DNA from: Pseudomonadales bacterium
GTDB taxonomy: Bacteria > Pseudomonadota > Gammaproteobacteria > Pseudomonadales > Pseudohongiellaceae
Reading direction: 5' to 3'
DNA length: 64,000 bases
Assembly: GCA_023257655.1 (NCBI GenBank)
Contig: JALRBQ010000014.1
Coordinates: 56,261-120,260, forward strand
The position numbers and the translations under genes were made by a program. Positions 48,994 through 58,935 of this stretch are shown piece by piece. The stretch's first letter is position 1; each line of letters opens with the position of its first letter. Under the pieces are notes generated by a model. The model worked only from the letters and a program-made list of their open reading frames with translations, made no database searches and was not told where the DNA came from.

Positions 48994-49938
48994 CTAGTTC
49001 GCCGATTTCAGAGTGAAGATCAACTGATTGGCATCGGTGAGCTGAAACACCACATTGGTATACGCGACAGCTGTGCCTACGACCAATTCAGGCAAGGTCA
49101 GCTCATTCGTCGCTGTATTGAACGTGGCGATCTTTTCGACGGTTGCTGGCAGCGCCTTCACGCTGGCAGAGATAGCCTGAATCTTCACCTCGGGCTCGAG
49201 AGAATAGAGGGAGAAGGCGAGTGACAACAGGCCCAGCTCACCGGCATTTACCTTGACCTGGAGGATGTTGGAGGTCGAATTGAACACGTTGGGATTGGCC
49301 GACAGGTTTTCGATCACACTCATCGAAAGAGTGACCAGGTTCGCCGAAAGCAGCGGCAGCGCCGTGAAGTTCACCAGTGGCACAGTCTCTAGCCCGGTAG
49401 TGAGGCTGTAGCGTTGCAGTGCGTTGATGGCATCGACGACTGCCATGCCGTTGTCGAGTACGCGGCCGAATGCCGTGAATCCGCCGTTCTGCGCATCGAG
49501 ATTCGCCGCATTGTTGCCGGTATTGATGAACCACTGGCTGCTCGCACTGTTGGGATCGCCGGCGACCTTGGCCATGGCGATCGTGCCGCGGGTGTTGGAC
49601 ACATTGAACTCGTTGACGATGGTCGAGTCGACAGCGATAGGCATGAAGTTTTGCGCCGATTCATTGAAGGTCAGCCAGCCTCCCTGAACCACGAAGCCAG
49701 GCTCCGTGCGGTGGACTACCGTGCCGTTATAACGACCGCTACGCACATAATTCAGGAAATTGGTGACAGTGACCGGCGCAATGTCATCAAATAGTTCCAG
49801 GGTAAAACCGCCCAGTGGTGTCGTCACACGCACCAGGGTATTGGCCGCGCTGGCAACTGAAGTCGCGGTGAGCATTACGCCAACGAGGGCAAATTGCGCG
49901 AGTGCGAGGCGTATTCGCAGAGTGAGTCGGGTGGTCAT
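48994..49938 (-). CDS. Peptidyl-prolyl cis-trans isomerase, cyclophilin type (secreted)
   Basis: GGFTLELFDDIAPVTVTNFLNYVRSGRYNGTVVHRTEPGFVVQGG; SASSQWFINTGNNAANLDAQNGGFTAFGRVLDNGMAVVDAI. Confidence 0.93.
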   Translation of the reverse strand: MTTRLTLRIRLALAQFALVGVMLTATSVASAANTLVRVTTPLGGFTLELFDDIAPVTVTNFLNYVRSGRYNGTVVHRTEPGFVVQGGWLTFNESAQNFMPIAVDSTIVNEFNVSNTRGTIAMAKVAGDPNSASSQWFINTGNNAANLDAQNGGFTAFGRVLDNGMAVVDAINALQRYSLTTGLETVPLVNFTALPLLSANLVTLSMSVIENLSANPNVFNSTSNILQVKVNAGELGLLSLAFSLYSLEPEVKIQAISASVKALPATVEKIATFNTATNELTLPELVVGTAVAYTNVVFQLTDANQLIFTLKSAN

Positions 49939-49983
49939 GGTTGCTATAGTCTTAAAGAGGGTATCAGGGTGCTTGTCGCCGCG

Positions 49984-50832
49984 TTACCAGCCGATCTTTT
50001 TCCTGAGGGACAATAATCCCTTGTAGGTGAGTTGTTCAGTCGGCAAGTTATGCAGAATGTTGTGCAGGTCCGCTTCCAGTCCGGGGGTTTTCAGCAAATC
50101 TTCCAGTCGGTGCAGATAAATTCGAATGGAAAAGATAATAGCATTTGCGGCGGGTAACCTTAACAGGGATTGCCGCTCAATGCGCCAATAAATGTCCAGT
50201 TTGTGATCGCCGTCACTCGACTGGTCACGCCACCGTAATTCGTTACCGGGTTGCAGTGACCAGTTGATTCGGCTTACCGGCTTGTCTGCCTTGAGTCCCG
50301 CCAGCAGTCGGTCAACCCGGGCGGCGAGCTGCGCTTCATATCCCGGCACCGGGGCATGGATGGCTGCCAGCGTGGCACCGAGCTTTTCTTCCAGGCGCCA
50401 GTTTGAGGGCGAACAAACACTCGCCGCCGCCAGCCGATAGCTGTTGCCTTGTGGCTCGAGCAACACGATGTCTTCCTGGATCCAGCGACTGCAGGCGGCA
50501 AGCGAACGATCGGCGAGGGGCCAGCGCAGGCCCGACGGTAAATGCATCAGGTTCCCGTCTACAAGCGCATAGCTGTCGCCGTGCCAATGCAGTAAATGTT
50601 CCAGCAAAAAATCGGCAAACAGCCCCTGCAGCGCATATGAGGACGGCAGACACGCGATGACCTGTTCCTGGTGATGCTGCAGGCAGTCAGCCTTGTGGGC
50701 GTGAAATCGGGCGAAATCGGCGTCCGGTTGTAACCAGTCAGCAGGATGCAACGAAGACAGTCCCAGACGCAGCACGGTTTGCTGCGTGCCATCCGGTAGA
50801 TAGGGTGGAGGAACCTGACTGTCGAGACGCAT
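49984..50832 (-). CDS. DUF3445 (heme-dependent oxidative N-demethylase-like) protein
   Basis: LGLSSLHPADWLQPDADFARFHAHKADCL; VQEDIVLL-like IQEDIVLLE; PSNWRLEEKLGATLAAIHAPVPGYE; RINWSLQPGNELRWR; start chosen at MRLDSQ. Confidence 0.8.
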   Translation of the reverse strand: MRLDSQVPPPYLPDGTQQTVLRLGLSSLHPADWLQPDADFARFHAHKADCLQHHQEQVIACLPSSYALQGLFADFLLEHLLHWHGDSYALVDGNLMHLPSGLRWPLADRSLAACSRWIQEDIVLLEPQGNSYRLAAASVCSPSNWRLEEKLGATLAAIHAPVPGYEAQLAARVDRLLAGLKADKPVSRINWSLQPGNELRWRDQSSDGDHKLDIYWRIERQSLLRLPAANAIIFSIRIYLHRLEDLLKTPGLEADLHNILHNLPTEQLTYKGLLSLRKKIGW

Positions 50833-50936
50833 GGGGGGCTTCCTGAATGCAGATGCAAGAATGCTGGGCGCGTAAAAGTGCGAGGCAAGTATAGCCGGTT
50901 CGTGGCCGGACGCGCTGCACTCTGGTGCACGGCAGT

Positions 50937-50985
50937 GAGGAAGGCGGCAACAGGAGGAAGGCGGCAACAGGAGGAAGGGCAATAG
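50937..50985. repeat. 17-nt tandem repeat GAGGAAGGCGGCAACAG (two copies plus partial third)
   Basis: Direct reading 50937-50953, 50954-50970, then gaggaagggcaatag. Confidence 0.85.
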
Positions 50986-51051
50986 GACTAGACTCTGCCG
51001 TCTTGTCTCTTTATGCTCGGGCAACCCTGGTCGTGAGAAGCGGGAGTACGC

Positions 51052-51576
51052 ATGCGCAATCCGATTATCGTCGCAATCTTTGCCATCTGCAGCGTCATGG
51101 CATTGATACTGCTCGCCATCATCGTCGCTGATCCCATTGCCAACTCGGGAGGCATGCCACACCCGACGATTGCTGGACTCATGGTGGGGGGCGACGGCGC
51201 CGCCCGTCTCGAAGAAATCGGCGGACTGGCATTCGCCTTCCAGTGCCTGTTACTGCTGCTGATCGTCGCGCTGTGTGCGCTCGGTGTCAGTCCGCGTCAC
51301 CGCACACCTCAACTCTATGCACTGCTCCTTCTTACCTATCTCTTCACCCTGCTGATCTGGTGGCAGATGTACTTCGGACACCTGGACTATCTCGAGACGC
51401 GGACAACCGGTTACTTCCTCGGCTTCCCGCTCGCGACCGCCTGGCAGATGTACGGTACCTGGTTCGGTGCCATCCCGCTGATCCTGATCTATACGCTGGG
51501 ATTCAAGAAATTTATCCACAGCGATGAAGACGAGGCCAGCTATCAGCAATTGCTTAAAGACAATGGAATGGAATAA
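51052..51576 (+). CDS. Hypothetical multi-TM membrane protein
   Basis: Complete ORF with about 4 hydrophobic helices, directly upstream of the SSS symporter. Confidence 0.8.
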   Translation: MRNPIIVAIFAICSVMALILLAIIVADPIANSGGMPHPTIAGLMVGGDGAARLEEIGGLAFAFQCLLLLLIVALCALGVSPRHRTPQLYALLLLTYLFTLLIWWQMYFGHLDYLETRTTGYFLGFPLATAWQMYGTWFGAIPLILIYTLGFKKFIHSDEDEASYQQLLKDNGME

Positions 51577-51579
51577 GAC

Positions 51580-53076
51580 ATGGAAGCCTACCGGCAGGAA
51601 ATAATCATCGGAGCGGTGCTCGTCTACATGGTGTTCTGCGTGCTCACCGGATTGTGGGCGATGCGACGCACGAAATCCTCCAGTGATTTCTTCATCGCCG
51701 GTCGCGGGCTCGGGCCGATTGTGGTGTCCCTGGCACTTTTCTCCAGCACCCTCAGTGGATTCGGTTTCGTCGGTGGCCCGGGTCTGGTGTATTCCACGGG
51801 AGTCAGCTCATTCTGGATGATCGTCATCTCCTCAACGGGTTATGCACTGGGCTTCTTCCTCGTCGCGAAACGGATTCGCATGATCGCCAGTCTTCGTAAC
51901 TGTATTTCTCTGCCCGACGTGGCAGCGGCGCGCTATGGCAGCGAGCCGGTGCGATTTCTGCTTGCACTCACGATCGTCCTGGGTGTGATGGGTTACCTTG
52001 CCACCCAGATACTGGCGATGGCGGTGGTCATGCAGGCCATTCTGTCTGGGACCGAAACGTTTGCGAACATCGGCCTGATTAGCTGTGTCGTGATTTCGGG
52101 TACGGTGCTGATCTTCTATTGCGTCACCGGTGGCATCATTGCCTCGGTATACACCGACGTGGTGCAGGGGGGCATCATGATGGTCGCCGGCGTCCTGATC
52201 CTGATCGCAGCGACCTCCGTCTTCGACGGCGGCATGCAAGAGGCGACCTCGATCATCCTGGCCGACGATGCCGAGGCGATTATGCCGTTTGGCACTGCGG
52301 GCATCATGGCGTCTTTAGGCTGGTTCTTTGTGTTTGGCCTGGGACTTGCCGGCCAGCCCCATCTTGTCACGAAGATGATGATGAACAAGAACATCGCGGA
52401 CAACCGCACCATTCTGCCGATGTCACTGCTGGGTTATGTGCTGGCGGCACTGCTCTGGGTCTCCATTGGCATCGTCATGCGGGCCGCCGTGCTCGCGGGT
52501 GTGAGCGAACCGCTGGCGCTGCCCGATGACGCCGCCTCCGTCTTCCTGTCTGCCTTCACTAATCCCCTGCTCGCTGGCATCGTGTTTGCGGGTCTTTTCG
52601 CCGCCATCATGTCCACCTCAGACGCCTTTCTCAATATCGGAACTGCCGCCATTATTCACGACATTCCCAAGGCCTTGCGGGGCAAGAGTCTGGAGAATGA
52701 ATTATTGTGGGCGCGCATCGTCACCGTGCTGCTCGCGGTGGTTGCCGCAGGCTTCGCGCTGTATTCACATTTCCAGGACGCAACGCTTGTCGCCTTGCTG
52801 GGCGCCTTCGGTTGGGCCACGTTCGCCTCCGGTATTTTCCCGGTGATCGCGATCGGCCTGAATTGGAAGGGCGCGAGTGCAACAGGCGCGATCGTCGCGA
52901 TCGTGTCCAGCCTGCTCATCAATTTTATCGCGCAATTGTCGGCAATCCAGATCCCCTATGGCATCAGCGGTGGACTGGTGGCCTTCGTTACATCAATGGT
53001 CTTGTTCATCGGGGTGTCACTGGCGACCCGTACCAGATCGCTGGATGATGATATCGATGCCTTGATGGATATCTAG
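51580..53076 (+). CDS. Sodium:solute symporter (SSS) family transporter
   Basis: TKSSSDFFIAGRGLGPIVVSLALFSSTLSGFGFVGGPGLVYSTG; GLFAAIMSTSDAFLNIGTAAIIHD. Confidence 0.93.
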   Translation: MEAYRQEIIIGAVLVYMVFCVLTGLWAMRRTKSSSDFFIAGRGLGPIVVSLALFSSTLSGFGFVGGPGLVYSTGVSSFWMIVISSTGYALGFFLVAKRIRMIASLRNCISLPDVAAARYGSEPVRFLLALTIVLGVMGYLATQILAMAVVMQAILSGTETFANIGLISCVVISGTVLIFYCVTGGIIASVYTDVVQGGIMMVAGVLILIAATSVFDGGMQEATSIILADDAEAIMPFGTAGIMASLGWFFVFGLGLAGQPHLVTKMMMNKNIADNRTILPMSLLGYVLAALLWVSIGIVMRAAVLAGVSEPLALPDDAASVFLSAFTNPLLAGIVFAGLFAAIMSTSDAFLNIGTAAIIHDIPKALRGKSLENELLWARIVTVLLAVVAAGFALYSHFQDATLVALLGAFGWATFASGIFPVIAIGLNWKGASATGAIVAIVSSLLINFIAQLSAIQIPYGISGGLVAFVTSMVLFIGVSLATRTRSLDDDIDALMDI

Positions 53077-53119
53077 GGCGGAATATCAGAGTGGCGCAAC
53101 GCAACCGGGTTGGCTAATC

Positions 53120-54388
53120 ATGCTCTTCGTACAGGCGCTTGCCGGAATCTTCGTATTTATCGCCCTCGCCGTGCTGTGCAGCGAGCAGCGTCGGGTACCG
53201 GACTGGCGGCTGTTGGTGGCTGGCCTGGCCCTTCAGTTCCTGTTCGCCTTCATCGTCTTTCGGGTTGACTTCATCCAGCGGATGCTCGCCGCGATCAACC
53301 AGGCGGTCTCCGCGGTTGTCGGCGCCACCGAGGCTGGCACGCTGTTCGTCTTTGGCTATCTGGGCGGCGACCCCGCGAATGTCGCCTATCCGTATGATGT
53401 ATCTAATGCTGGCGCGACCGTAGTTCTCGCGTTTCGCATCCTGCCCCTGATTCTCTTGTTTACGGTGCTGTCTGCCATCCTGTGGCATTACCGCATCCTG
53501 CCCTTGATCGTCAGAGGTTTCGCCTTTGTTCTGCGACGCAGCATGGGTGTCGGCGGCGCGGTGGGCCTGAGTGCAGCCGCCAACATCTTCATCGGTATGG
53601 TGGAATCACCGGCACTCATTCGACCCTATCTCAAGTCACTCACCCGCAGCGAAATGTTTATTGTCATGTCCTGTGGCATGGCGACGGTGGCGGGCACGGT
53701 CATGCTGCTTTATTCGGTGATTCTGCAGAATGTCATCGCTAATGCCCTCGGGCATATCCTCACCGCCTCTGTCATCAGCGCGCCCGCAGCCATCATGCTG
53801 TCGCTCATCATGGTTCCGGCCCAGTCAAGCGCGACCATCGGTCCAGACACGGCTGAGGTCGCAAGCGCAACCCAGTATCACAGCCTGATGGATGCCATTA
53901 CCCGTGGCACCAGTGATGGCCTCAAGCTGATGGCGAATGTCGGTGCCATGTTGTTGGTGCTGGTGGCGCTGGTTGCCCTGCTCAACAGCGCCCTGTCGCT
54001 GCTGCCAGTGCCCGGCGAGCAGCCGCTGACCCTGCAATTAGTGCTCGGGTATCTGTTTGCACCGCTGACCTGGCTGATGGGAGTTCCCTGGTCGGAGGCG
54101 ATGACAGCGGGAAGCCTGATGGGCATCAAGACCGCGCTTAACGAATTGATTGCCTTTATCGCCTTGGCCGATTTAACGCCGGGCAGCCTGTCATCGAAAT
54201 CCACGATCATCATGACGTATGCGCTGTGTGGCTTCGCGAATTTTGGCAGCCTCGGCATCATGATCGCCGGGCTCACCGGCATGTGTCCTGAACGCACTCA
54301 GGAGATCGTGACACTCGCCCCGAAGTCGTTGATCTCGGGCACGCTCGCCACCTGTATGACAGGCGCCATCGCCGGCTTACTCTACTGA
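53120..54388 (+). CDS. Concentrative nucleoside transporter (NupC/CNT family)
   Basis: FAFIVFRVDFIQRMLAAINQAVSAVVGATEAGTLFVFGYLGG; GVGGAVGLSAAANIFIGMVESPALIRPYL; YALCGFANFGSLGIMIAGLTGM. Confidence 0.93.
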   Translation: MLFVQALAGIFVFIALAVLCSEQRRVPDWRLLVAGLALQFLFAFIVFRVDFIQRMLAAINQAVSAVVGATEAGTLFVFGYLGGDPANVAYPYDVSNAGATVVLAFRILPLILLFTVLSAILWHYRILPLIVRGFAFVLRRSMGVGGAVGLSAAANIFIGMVESPALIRPYLKSLTRSEMFIVMSCGMATVAGTVMLLYSVILQNVIANALGHILTASVISAPAAIMLSLIMVPAQSSATIGPDTAEVASATQYHSLMDAITRGTSDGLKLMANVGAMLLVLVALVALLNSALSLLPVPGEQPLTLQLVLGYLFAPLTWLMGVPWSEAMTAGSLMGIKTALNELIAFIALADLTPGSLSSKSTIIMTYALCGFANFGSLGIMIAGLTGMCPERTQEIVTLAPKSLISGTLATCMTGAIAGLLY

Positions 54389-54419
54389 GCGCAGAGTCTA
54401 TTTCCCGTCACACCGAGTG

Positions 54420-55916
54420 TCAGAATTCTTCAAGGCCTTCGCCGAAACTCGGCGCAATCTGAGCCCGGTGACGTTTGAGCATCATGTCCCGGCGCAGGCG
54501 TCGAATCGCCATATAGCTGCCGGTGCCACAGACCAGTGCGACACCCAGCAGGAACAGCAGCATGAAACTGTCCCACACCGGTCGGCTGCGCAGCCATGCC
54601 GTGAAGTCGCCACGATGCAGACCATAGAAGAGCCAGCGATACAGGCGTAATTCCGAGTCAACCTTGCGCAGCAGCATGCCGCTCAGCGGACTCAGGTAGT
54701 AGATGCGATTTTGGTCATCGGCGAGGCTGACGCGGTATACCGGAAATTCCAGCGCTTCGTGATGATCGTAATAATAGGCATCGCTCTCGGAGATCAGGGT
54801 CTCTGAACGAATCTCGGCCTCAGGACGCAGGCGTGTGGCCAACTGACTCAGATCCTGATTCGTCAGCGGCTGTGGCCGGAATGTCATCGGATTCAGGCGT
54901 TCTCCGGCACCGGTACCGGCATAGGCAATGAGCTGGGCATCACCGCGCAGCACAGACAGTTGGGCGCGCACGGCCAGGCCCGGATTGGTCTGAGGCAGGC
55001 GCTGCAAGACCGATTCGATGTCGCGCCAGGTCAGCGGTCGCTCAGTGAGGCGCTGCGCCTCCGCACGTCCACCTTCGCCCTCCAGCGCTCCCCAGGGATT
55101 CATCGAGAGCAGGCCGCTGGCGACCCAGGTGAGAGTCAATACGCCGAATATCAAACCTGCATAGTGGTGGTAGAGCGCCATGCCGCGATACGGTGACAGG
55201 CGACCGTTGGCGCGGGCACGGAATTGACGGATGCCGATGTAAAGCCCGGTCAAGGTCAGGAAGATGCCGAGAATTGTCAGCCAGATGACGACCTGGGCCC
55301 ACAACGCCGTGTGTTGTCGAAGGATGGTAGGGTACAGCCAGTGAATGACCGCTCCCGCAAAACCCCAGAATCGTTGTGATGACGTAGTGAGCTGTACGAT
55401 CTCGCCGGTCTTGCTGGAAATATACAACTCGGTTCCCGCCGCATCATCCACAGTGAATTTATAGAGCGGTCGCAAGGGGTTGTAGGCGCCATAAACAGTC
55501 CACTGGTCATTGAAGATTTGTGCACTCAGAGTGGCGATAGCGCCTGGCAGATGTGAGCTTGTGAAAGCGTTGGCCAAAGCCTGAGCCTTGGATTCGGTGA
55601 TTGAGTCGATGCGCGTGCCCTGCCGCAGATCATAGGTAAGCAGGCCTCGCTCCAGCGAACTTGCGCGCAGGACCGGTACCTCTCCCAGCATTTCGATGCG
55701 CGCATCGGAAAAGTTCTCGTCCCGTAATAACCGCGAATCTGGCAGCTCGCAGCAGTTGGCGACCTCGAGAGGGCTTAGCAGGGCCAACTGTTCGCGTGCA
55801 TCGAGTTCGGGATACTCCTGGTACATCATGATGATACCCGACAGGGTCCAGATCAGCATGATGAGGCCGACCCCGATACCGAGATAGCGATGCAGCAGAA
55901 AGAGGAGGCGTATCAT
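54420..55916 (-). CDS. PepSY domain-containing membrane protein
   Basis: MIRLLFLLHRYLGIGVGLIMLIWTLSGIIMMYQEYPEL; HHYAGLIFGVLTLTWVASGLLSMNPWG. Confidence 0.88.
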   Translation of the reverse strand: MIRLLFLLHRYLGIGVGLIMLIWTLSGIIMMYQEYPELDAREQLALLSPLEVANCCELPDSRLLRDENFSDARIEMLGEVPVLRASSLERGLLTYDLRQGTRIDSITESKAQALANAFTSSHLPGAIATLSAQIFNDQWTVYGAYNPLRPLYKFTVDDAAGTELYISSKTGEIVQLTTSSQRFWGFAGAVIHWLYPTILRQHTALWAQVVIWLTILGIFLTLTGLYIGIRQFRARANGRLSPYRGMALYHHYAGLIFGVLTLTWVASGLLSMNPWGALEGEGGRAEAQRLTERPLTWRDIESVLQRLPQTNPGLAVRAQLSVLRGDAQLIAYAGTGAGERLNPMTFRPQPLTNQDLSQLATRLRPEAEIRSETLISESDAYYYDHHEALEFPVYRVSLADDQNRIYYLSPLSGMLLRKVDSELRLYRWLFYGLHRGDFTAWLRSRPVWDSFMLLFLLGVALVCGTGSYMAIRRLRRDMMLKRHRAQIAPSFGEGLEEF

Positions 55917-56011
55917 TGGCGTGTCCGAATTGAGCCGCTCAGACTTGAGACTACTGCACTGCGGATTGGCGGGCAATCCGCAGCAGAGCAGGCGGGTCGG
56001 CGTGCGCTCCG

Positions 56012-57473
56012 TTAGAAGCGATAGGTGTAGGCGAGGTGCAAGGTGCGCTCCATGCCGAGATTGGCGAAGTTATAACCGGCACCGGTAACGTCGACAGTGC
56101 CGCGATCAATACGGGTTGCGTACACCTCATCGAAGACGTTTTCCAGTCGCAGCACGAACTGGTGCTCACCCTCTCTGCCGGCGTTGTAGAACGCCGACAG
56201 ATCGGTCACCACATAATCTCCCCGTTTTACGCCGCGGCGGCCGTTGATATCCCCGACGAAGTCACTGGACAGTGAGAAACCCAGTGGTCGGGCCGTGCTG
56301 CGATAGTCCAGGCGCAGTTTCGTTTCGCTCTTGGGAATACTCGTCAGTTGCGGCCCACTACCGTTGAACTGGGCTTCGGTGCGGGTGTGGCTCAGGTTAG
56401 TGCTCCATTGTGCATTCAACGCTATGGTGGCGAGAAGTTCGTAGCCGTCCATATTGACCTCATCATCGGTGTTGATAAAGCTCTCACCTTCGACACTGCC
56501 GATTACCAGAGGCACATAGGAGTCGATGTAGTTGGTGATATCCCGACTGAAATAGGTCAACTCGTAAGTGACGGTGCCGAGAGTGCCGCCAATTGCGAGA
56601 TTGATGTTTTCACTCTTCTCCGGCTCGAGATTGGGATTGCCAATCGTAAAGAAGCCGCCATCCGGCACCCCATCACTGTCTTCATCGTAGTACTCGTTCA
56701 CGAACAGCGCCTCGGCATCGGGCAGACGGAACGAAGTGCCGACATTGCCCTGGAAATACAGGGACTCCGAGAAGGCGTGTTTGCCAGTGAGATTCCACAC
56801 CGTCGAATCATCCATGTTGGAGGCCTGGTTATTGCGCACTCCCAAGGCGAAGGTGGTGTTCTCCAGCAGTTCTGCTGTACTGCGAATCTGGAAGAAAGGC
56901 GCGGTCACATGCTCCTTCGTGCTGCCAATCCGATAGACATCGTCTTCACCGGAGAAGCTCTGGTGATCGATACCAAGAACGTATTCGAAGCTGCCACCGA
57001 AGTTGAGCTTGGTCATGGCATTGACGCCGTAGTCCTCGTAGCCCCAGAAATCCTTGTTATTAAGTGTGCGGGTGCCGCCGTCGACCTGGCCACTGGCATT
57101 CAGTGTGTTGTAGATGCGCGTGTAACGGGTATCCCAGTTGTGTTGGTAGGCCTTCACGAACAAGTCGACGTTGTCGTTGAGCGTCAGGTCGTACTTCAGG
57201 GTCAGGATGTCTTTCTCGCGGGCATTCACAGTGTGCCGGTTGAGGAAAGGACGAGCGAAGTCGACTTCGTTGTCGGTGAACAGGTACTGCAGGGACAGAC
57301 GCGAGCGCTCGTTGATGTTCCAGGCGTATTTCAGGCCCAGAGTGTTGACGTCATAGCCACGCTCACGGTCAGTGGCACTGGGCTGGATATCGGCACTGCG
57401 CCAGGGTACTCGTGGCAAAGGACCCGAGCAGGCACAGCAGGCAGGTGAACAGCAGGTGTCGCGTCAAGGCCAT
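56012..57473 (-). pseudogene. TonB-dependent receptor remnant: intact signal peptide fused out of frame to the barrel, plug missing
   Basis: MALTRHLLFTCLLCLLGSFATSTLAQ from 57473 hits TGA at 57369-57371; barrel reading frame (RERGYDVNTLGLKYAWNINERSRLSLQYLF...LHLAYTYRF) starts only with a weak TTG at 57418 and has no plug. Confidence 0.75.
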
Positions 57474-57667
57474 TGGGTGTCTCCCTGAGGTTGGACGGAT
57501 AAATGGGTCTCGACTGGATTAACGCGGCGCACCGGCTGGCGTTGACTTATCGGTCAGAAATACCCGGCTTCTGCCAACTGCGTCACATTGCGCGCCGGGG
57601 AGAGCGCTGCTGCCGCAATGACACGGCGGGTAGGGTGTGATTTAGCTCTTCACTCTCTGCACTCTCT

Positions 57668-57907
57668 TCACTCAACCATGTCGCCAACGTACTGAAATCG
57701 CGGCCGGGTCACTCCGTCGATCTCGATGGTCTCGAGGAACATGTGGAGGGGGCGGACCCATAGACCGAACTCGCCATACAGGGCGCGGTACACCGCCAGC
57801 GCTTCCCGTGTCTCACTGTGGTGGGCAATCTCGATCAGGTCGTAGTACTTGCCCTTGTAGTGCAGGTATTTGCCGAGGGGAATCGCACCCGGGTCCGGTT
57901 GGCTCAT
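57668..57907 (-). CDS. DUF1653 domain protein
   Basis: GKYLHYKGKYYDLIEIAHHSETREALAVYRALYGEFGLWVRPLHMFLETIEIDGVTRPRFQYV. Confidence 0.92.
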   Translation of the reverse strand: MSQPDPGAIPLGKYLHYKGKYYDLIEIAHHSETREALAVYRALYGEFGLWVRPLHMFLETIEIDGVTRPRFQYVGDMVE

Positions 57908-58434
57908 AAGGGGAAGTCCGGCGGTGGCAACGGGGGCTGACCGGAGCGCGGACCGAAGTCTGGCCTGCCATCGTCTCCCATGCGGCGATCACGACCGTCC
58001 ATCGGCCCGCGTCTGTGAATGAAGGCCACGGCTTTTTCGCGTTCCTCGGGGGAGAGATGATTCAGCATTTCCACCGAATGCCTGTGCGACATGCGCTGGT
58101 AGCGCAGGTTCGCGTCGCGCAAATCGCTGAAGGCCTGTTCCAGCGCCTCGCGGTCGAAATCAGCGCTCATCATCAGCTCGTTAACGTGGCGCTGCGATTC
58201 GAACATCTCGCGTCGAATCGGACGGATCTCGTCGGCGCTCTGTTCGAGAAGAGGTAGCATCTCGGCGCGACGCTCTTCACTCAGGTCCCGCACCATCCAG
58301 TTGACGTTGGGCGGAAGCGGGCGGCCGATGAATTCGTCGGCACGGGAGAAACGATAGAAGATGCCGCCGACGAAGAACAGGTTCACGGCGAGTGAGGTGA
58401 CCAGTGCGAGCAGGAGAAGACGGGTCTGATTCAT
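57904..58434 (-). CDS. Periplasmic heavy-metal sensor (CnrX/ZraP/CpxP-like, membrane-anchored)
   Basis: N-terminal TM; helical LTXXR-like region EERRAEMLPLLEQSADEIRPIRREMFESQRHVNELM...FDREALEQAFSDLRDANLRYQ. Confidence 0.8.
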   Translation of the reverse strand: MNQTRLLLLALVTSLAVNLFFVGGIFYRFSRADEFIGRPLPPNVNWMVRDLSEERRAEMLPLLEQSADEIRPIRREMFESQRHVNELMMSADFDREALEQAFSDLRDANLRYQRMSHRHSVEMLNHLSPEEREKAVAFIHRRGPMDGRDRRMGDDGRPDFGPRSGQPPLPPPDFPL

Positions 58435-58436
58435 GA

Positions 58437-58892
58437 CTAGAACAGGTTCTCCGTATAATCATTCAGCGACAGCATGTACAGCTCGTCATCCCAGTAATCG
58501 AAACCAGGACTCTCATTGGAGATGCCGAAGCTGAAGAAATTGCCGACCACAATGCCCACGACAAGGGGCAAGCAGGCTGCCATTGCCGGTCGCCAGAACT
58601 GTTTGCCTGGTGCATTGGACGGAAACAGCCACTCCAGCACAGTGTCGACGAGCGAACGGGAGCAGGGTGGCAGGGGCTGGTTCTGAATACGGGATTCCAG
58701 GCCGGGAAACTCCGGCACGGGCACTGCATCGAGTAGCATGTCGAGTCGCCGTTGTTGCTGCAGTAACTCGCGAGCCAGGGCATCTTCGCTCAGAAGCTGC
58801 TGGCACGCAGCACGAACAGAAGCCGGCCAGGACTCTGATGCAGCGCCGTAGCGGTCAACAATCTCTGTAAAGTCTGTCATTGTCAGTTTCAT
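58437..58892 (-). CDS. Putative anti-sigma-like single-TM membrane protein
   Basis: Between ECF sigma and metal-sensor genes; central TM MAACLPLVVGIVVGNFFSF; no recognised domain by eye. Confidence 0.6.
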   Translation of the reverse strand: MKLTMTDFTEIVDRYGAASESWPASVRAACQQLLSEDALARELLQQQRRLDMLLDAVPVPEFPGLESRIQNQPLPPCSRSLVDTVLEWLFPSNAPGKQFWRPAMAACLPLVVGIVVGNFFSFGISNESPGFDYWDDELYMLSLNDYTENLF

Positions 58893-58935
58893 AGGCTGAT
58901 TACCGGCTTGCAGGGTCTACCGAAAAGATGTGCAT

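Noticed and set aside
57416-57418. TTG start proposed by the ORF track for the 56012-57418 barrel ORF
   Set aside because: It overlaps the signal peptide in another frame and gives a receptor without signal peptide or plug; treated as a decayed gene.
56348-57448. 366-aa plus-strand ORF opposite the TonB receptor remnant
   Set aside because: No recognisable domain; mirrors the codon structure of the opposite strand.
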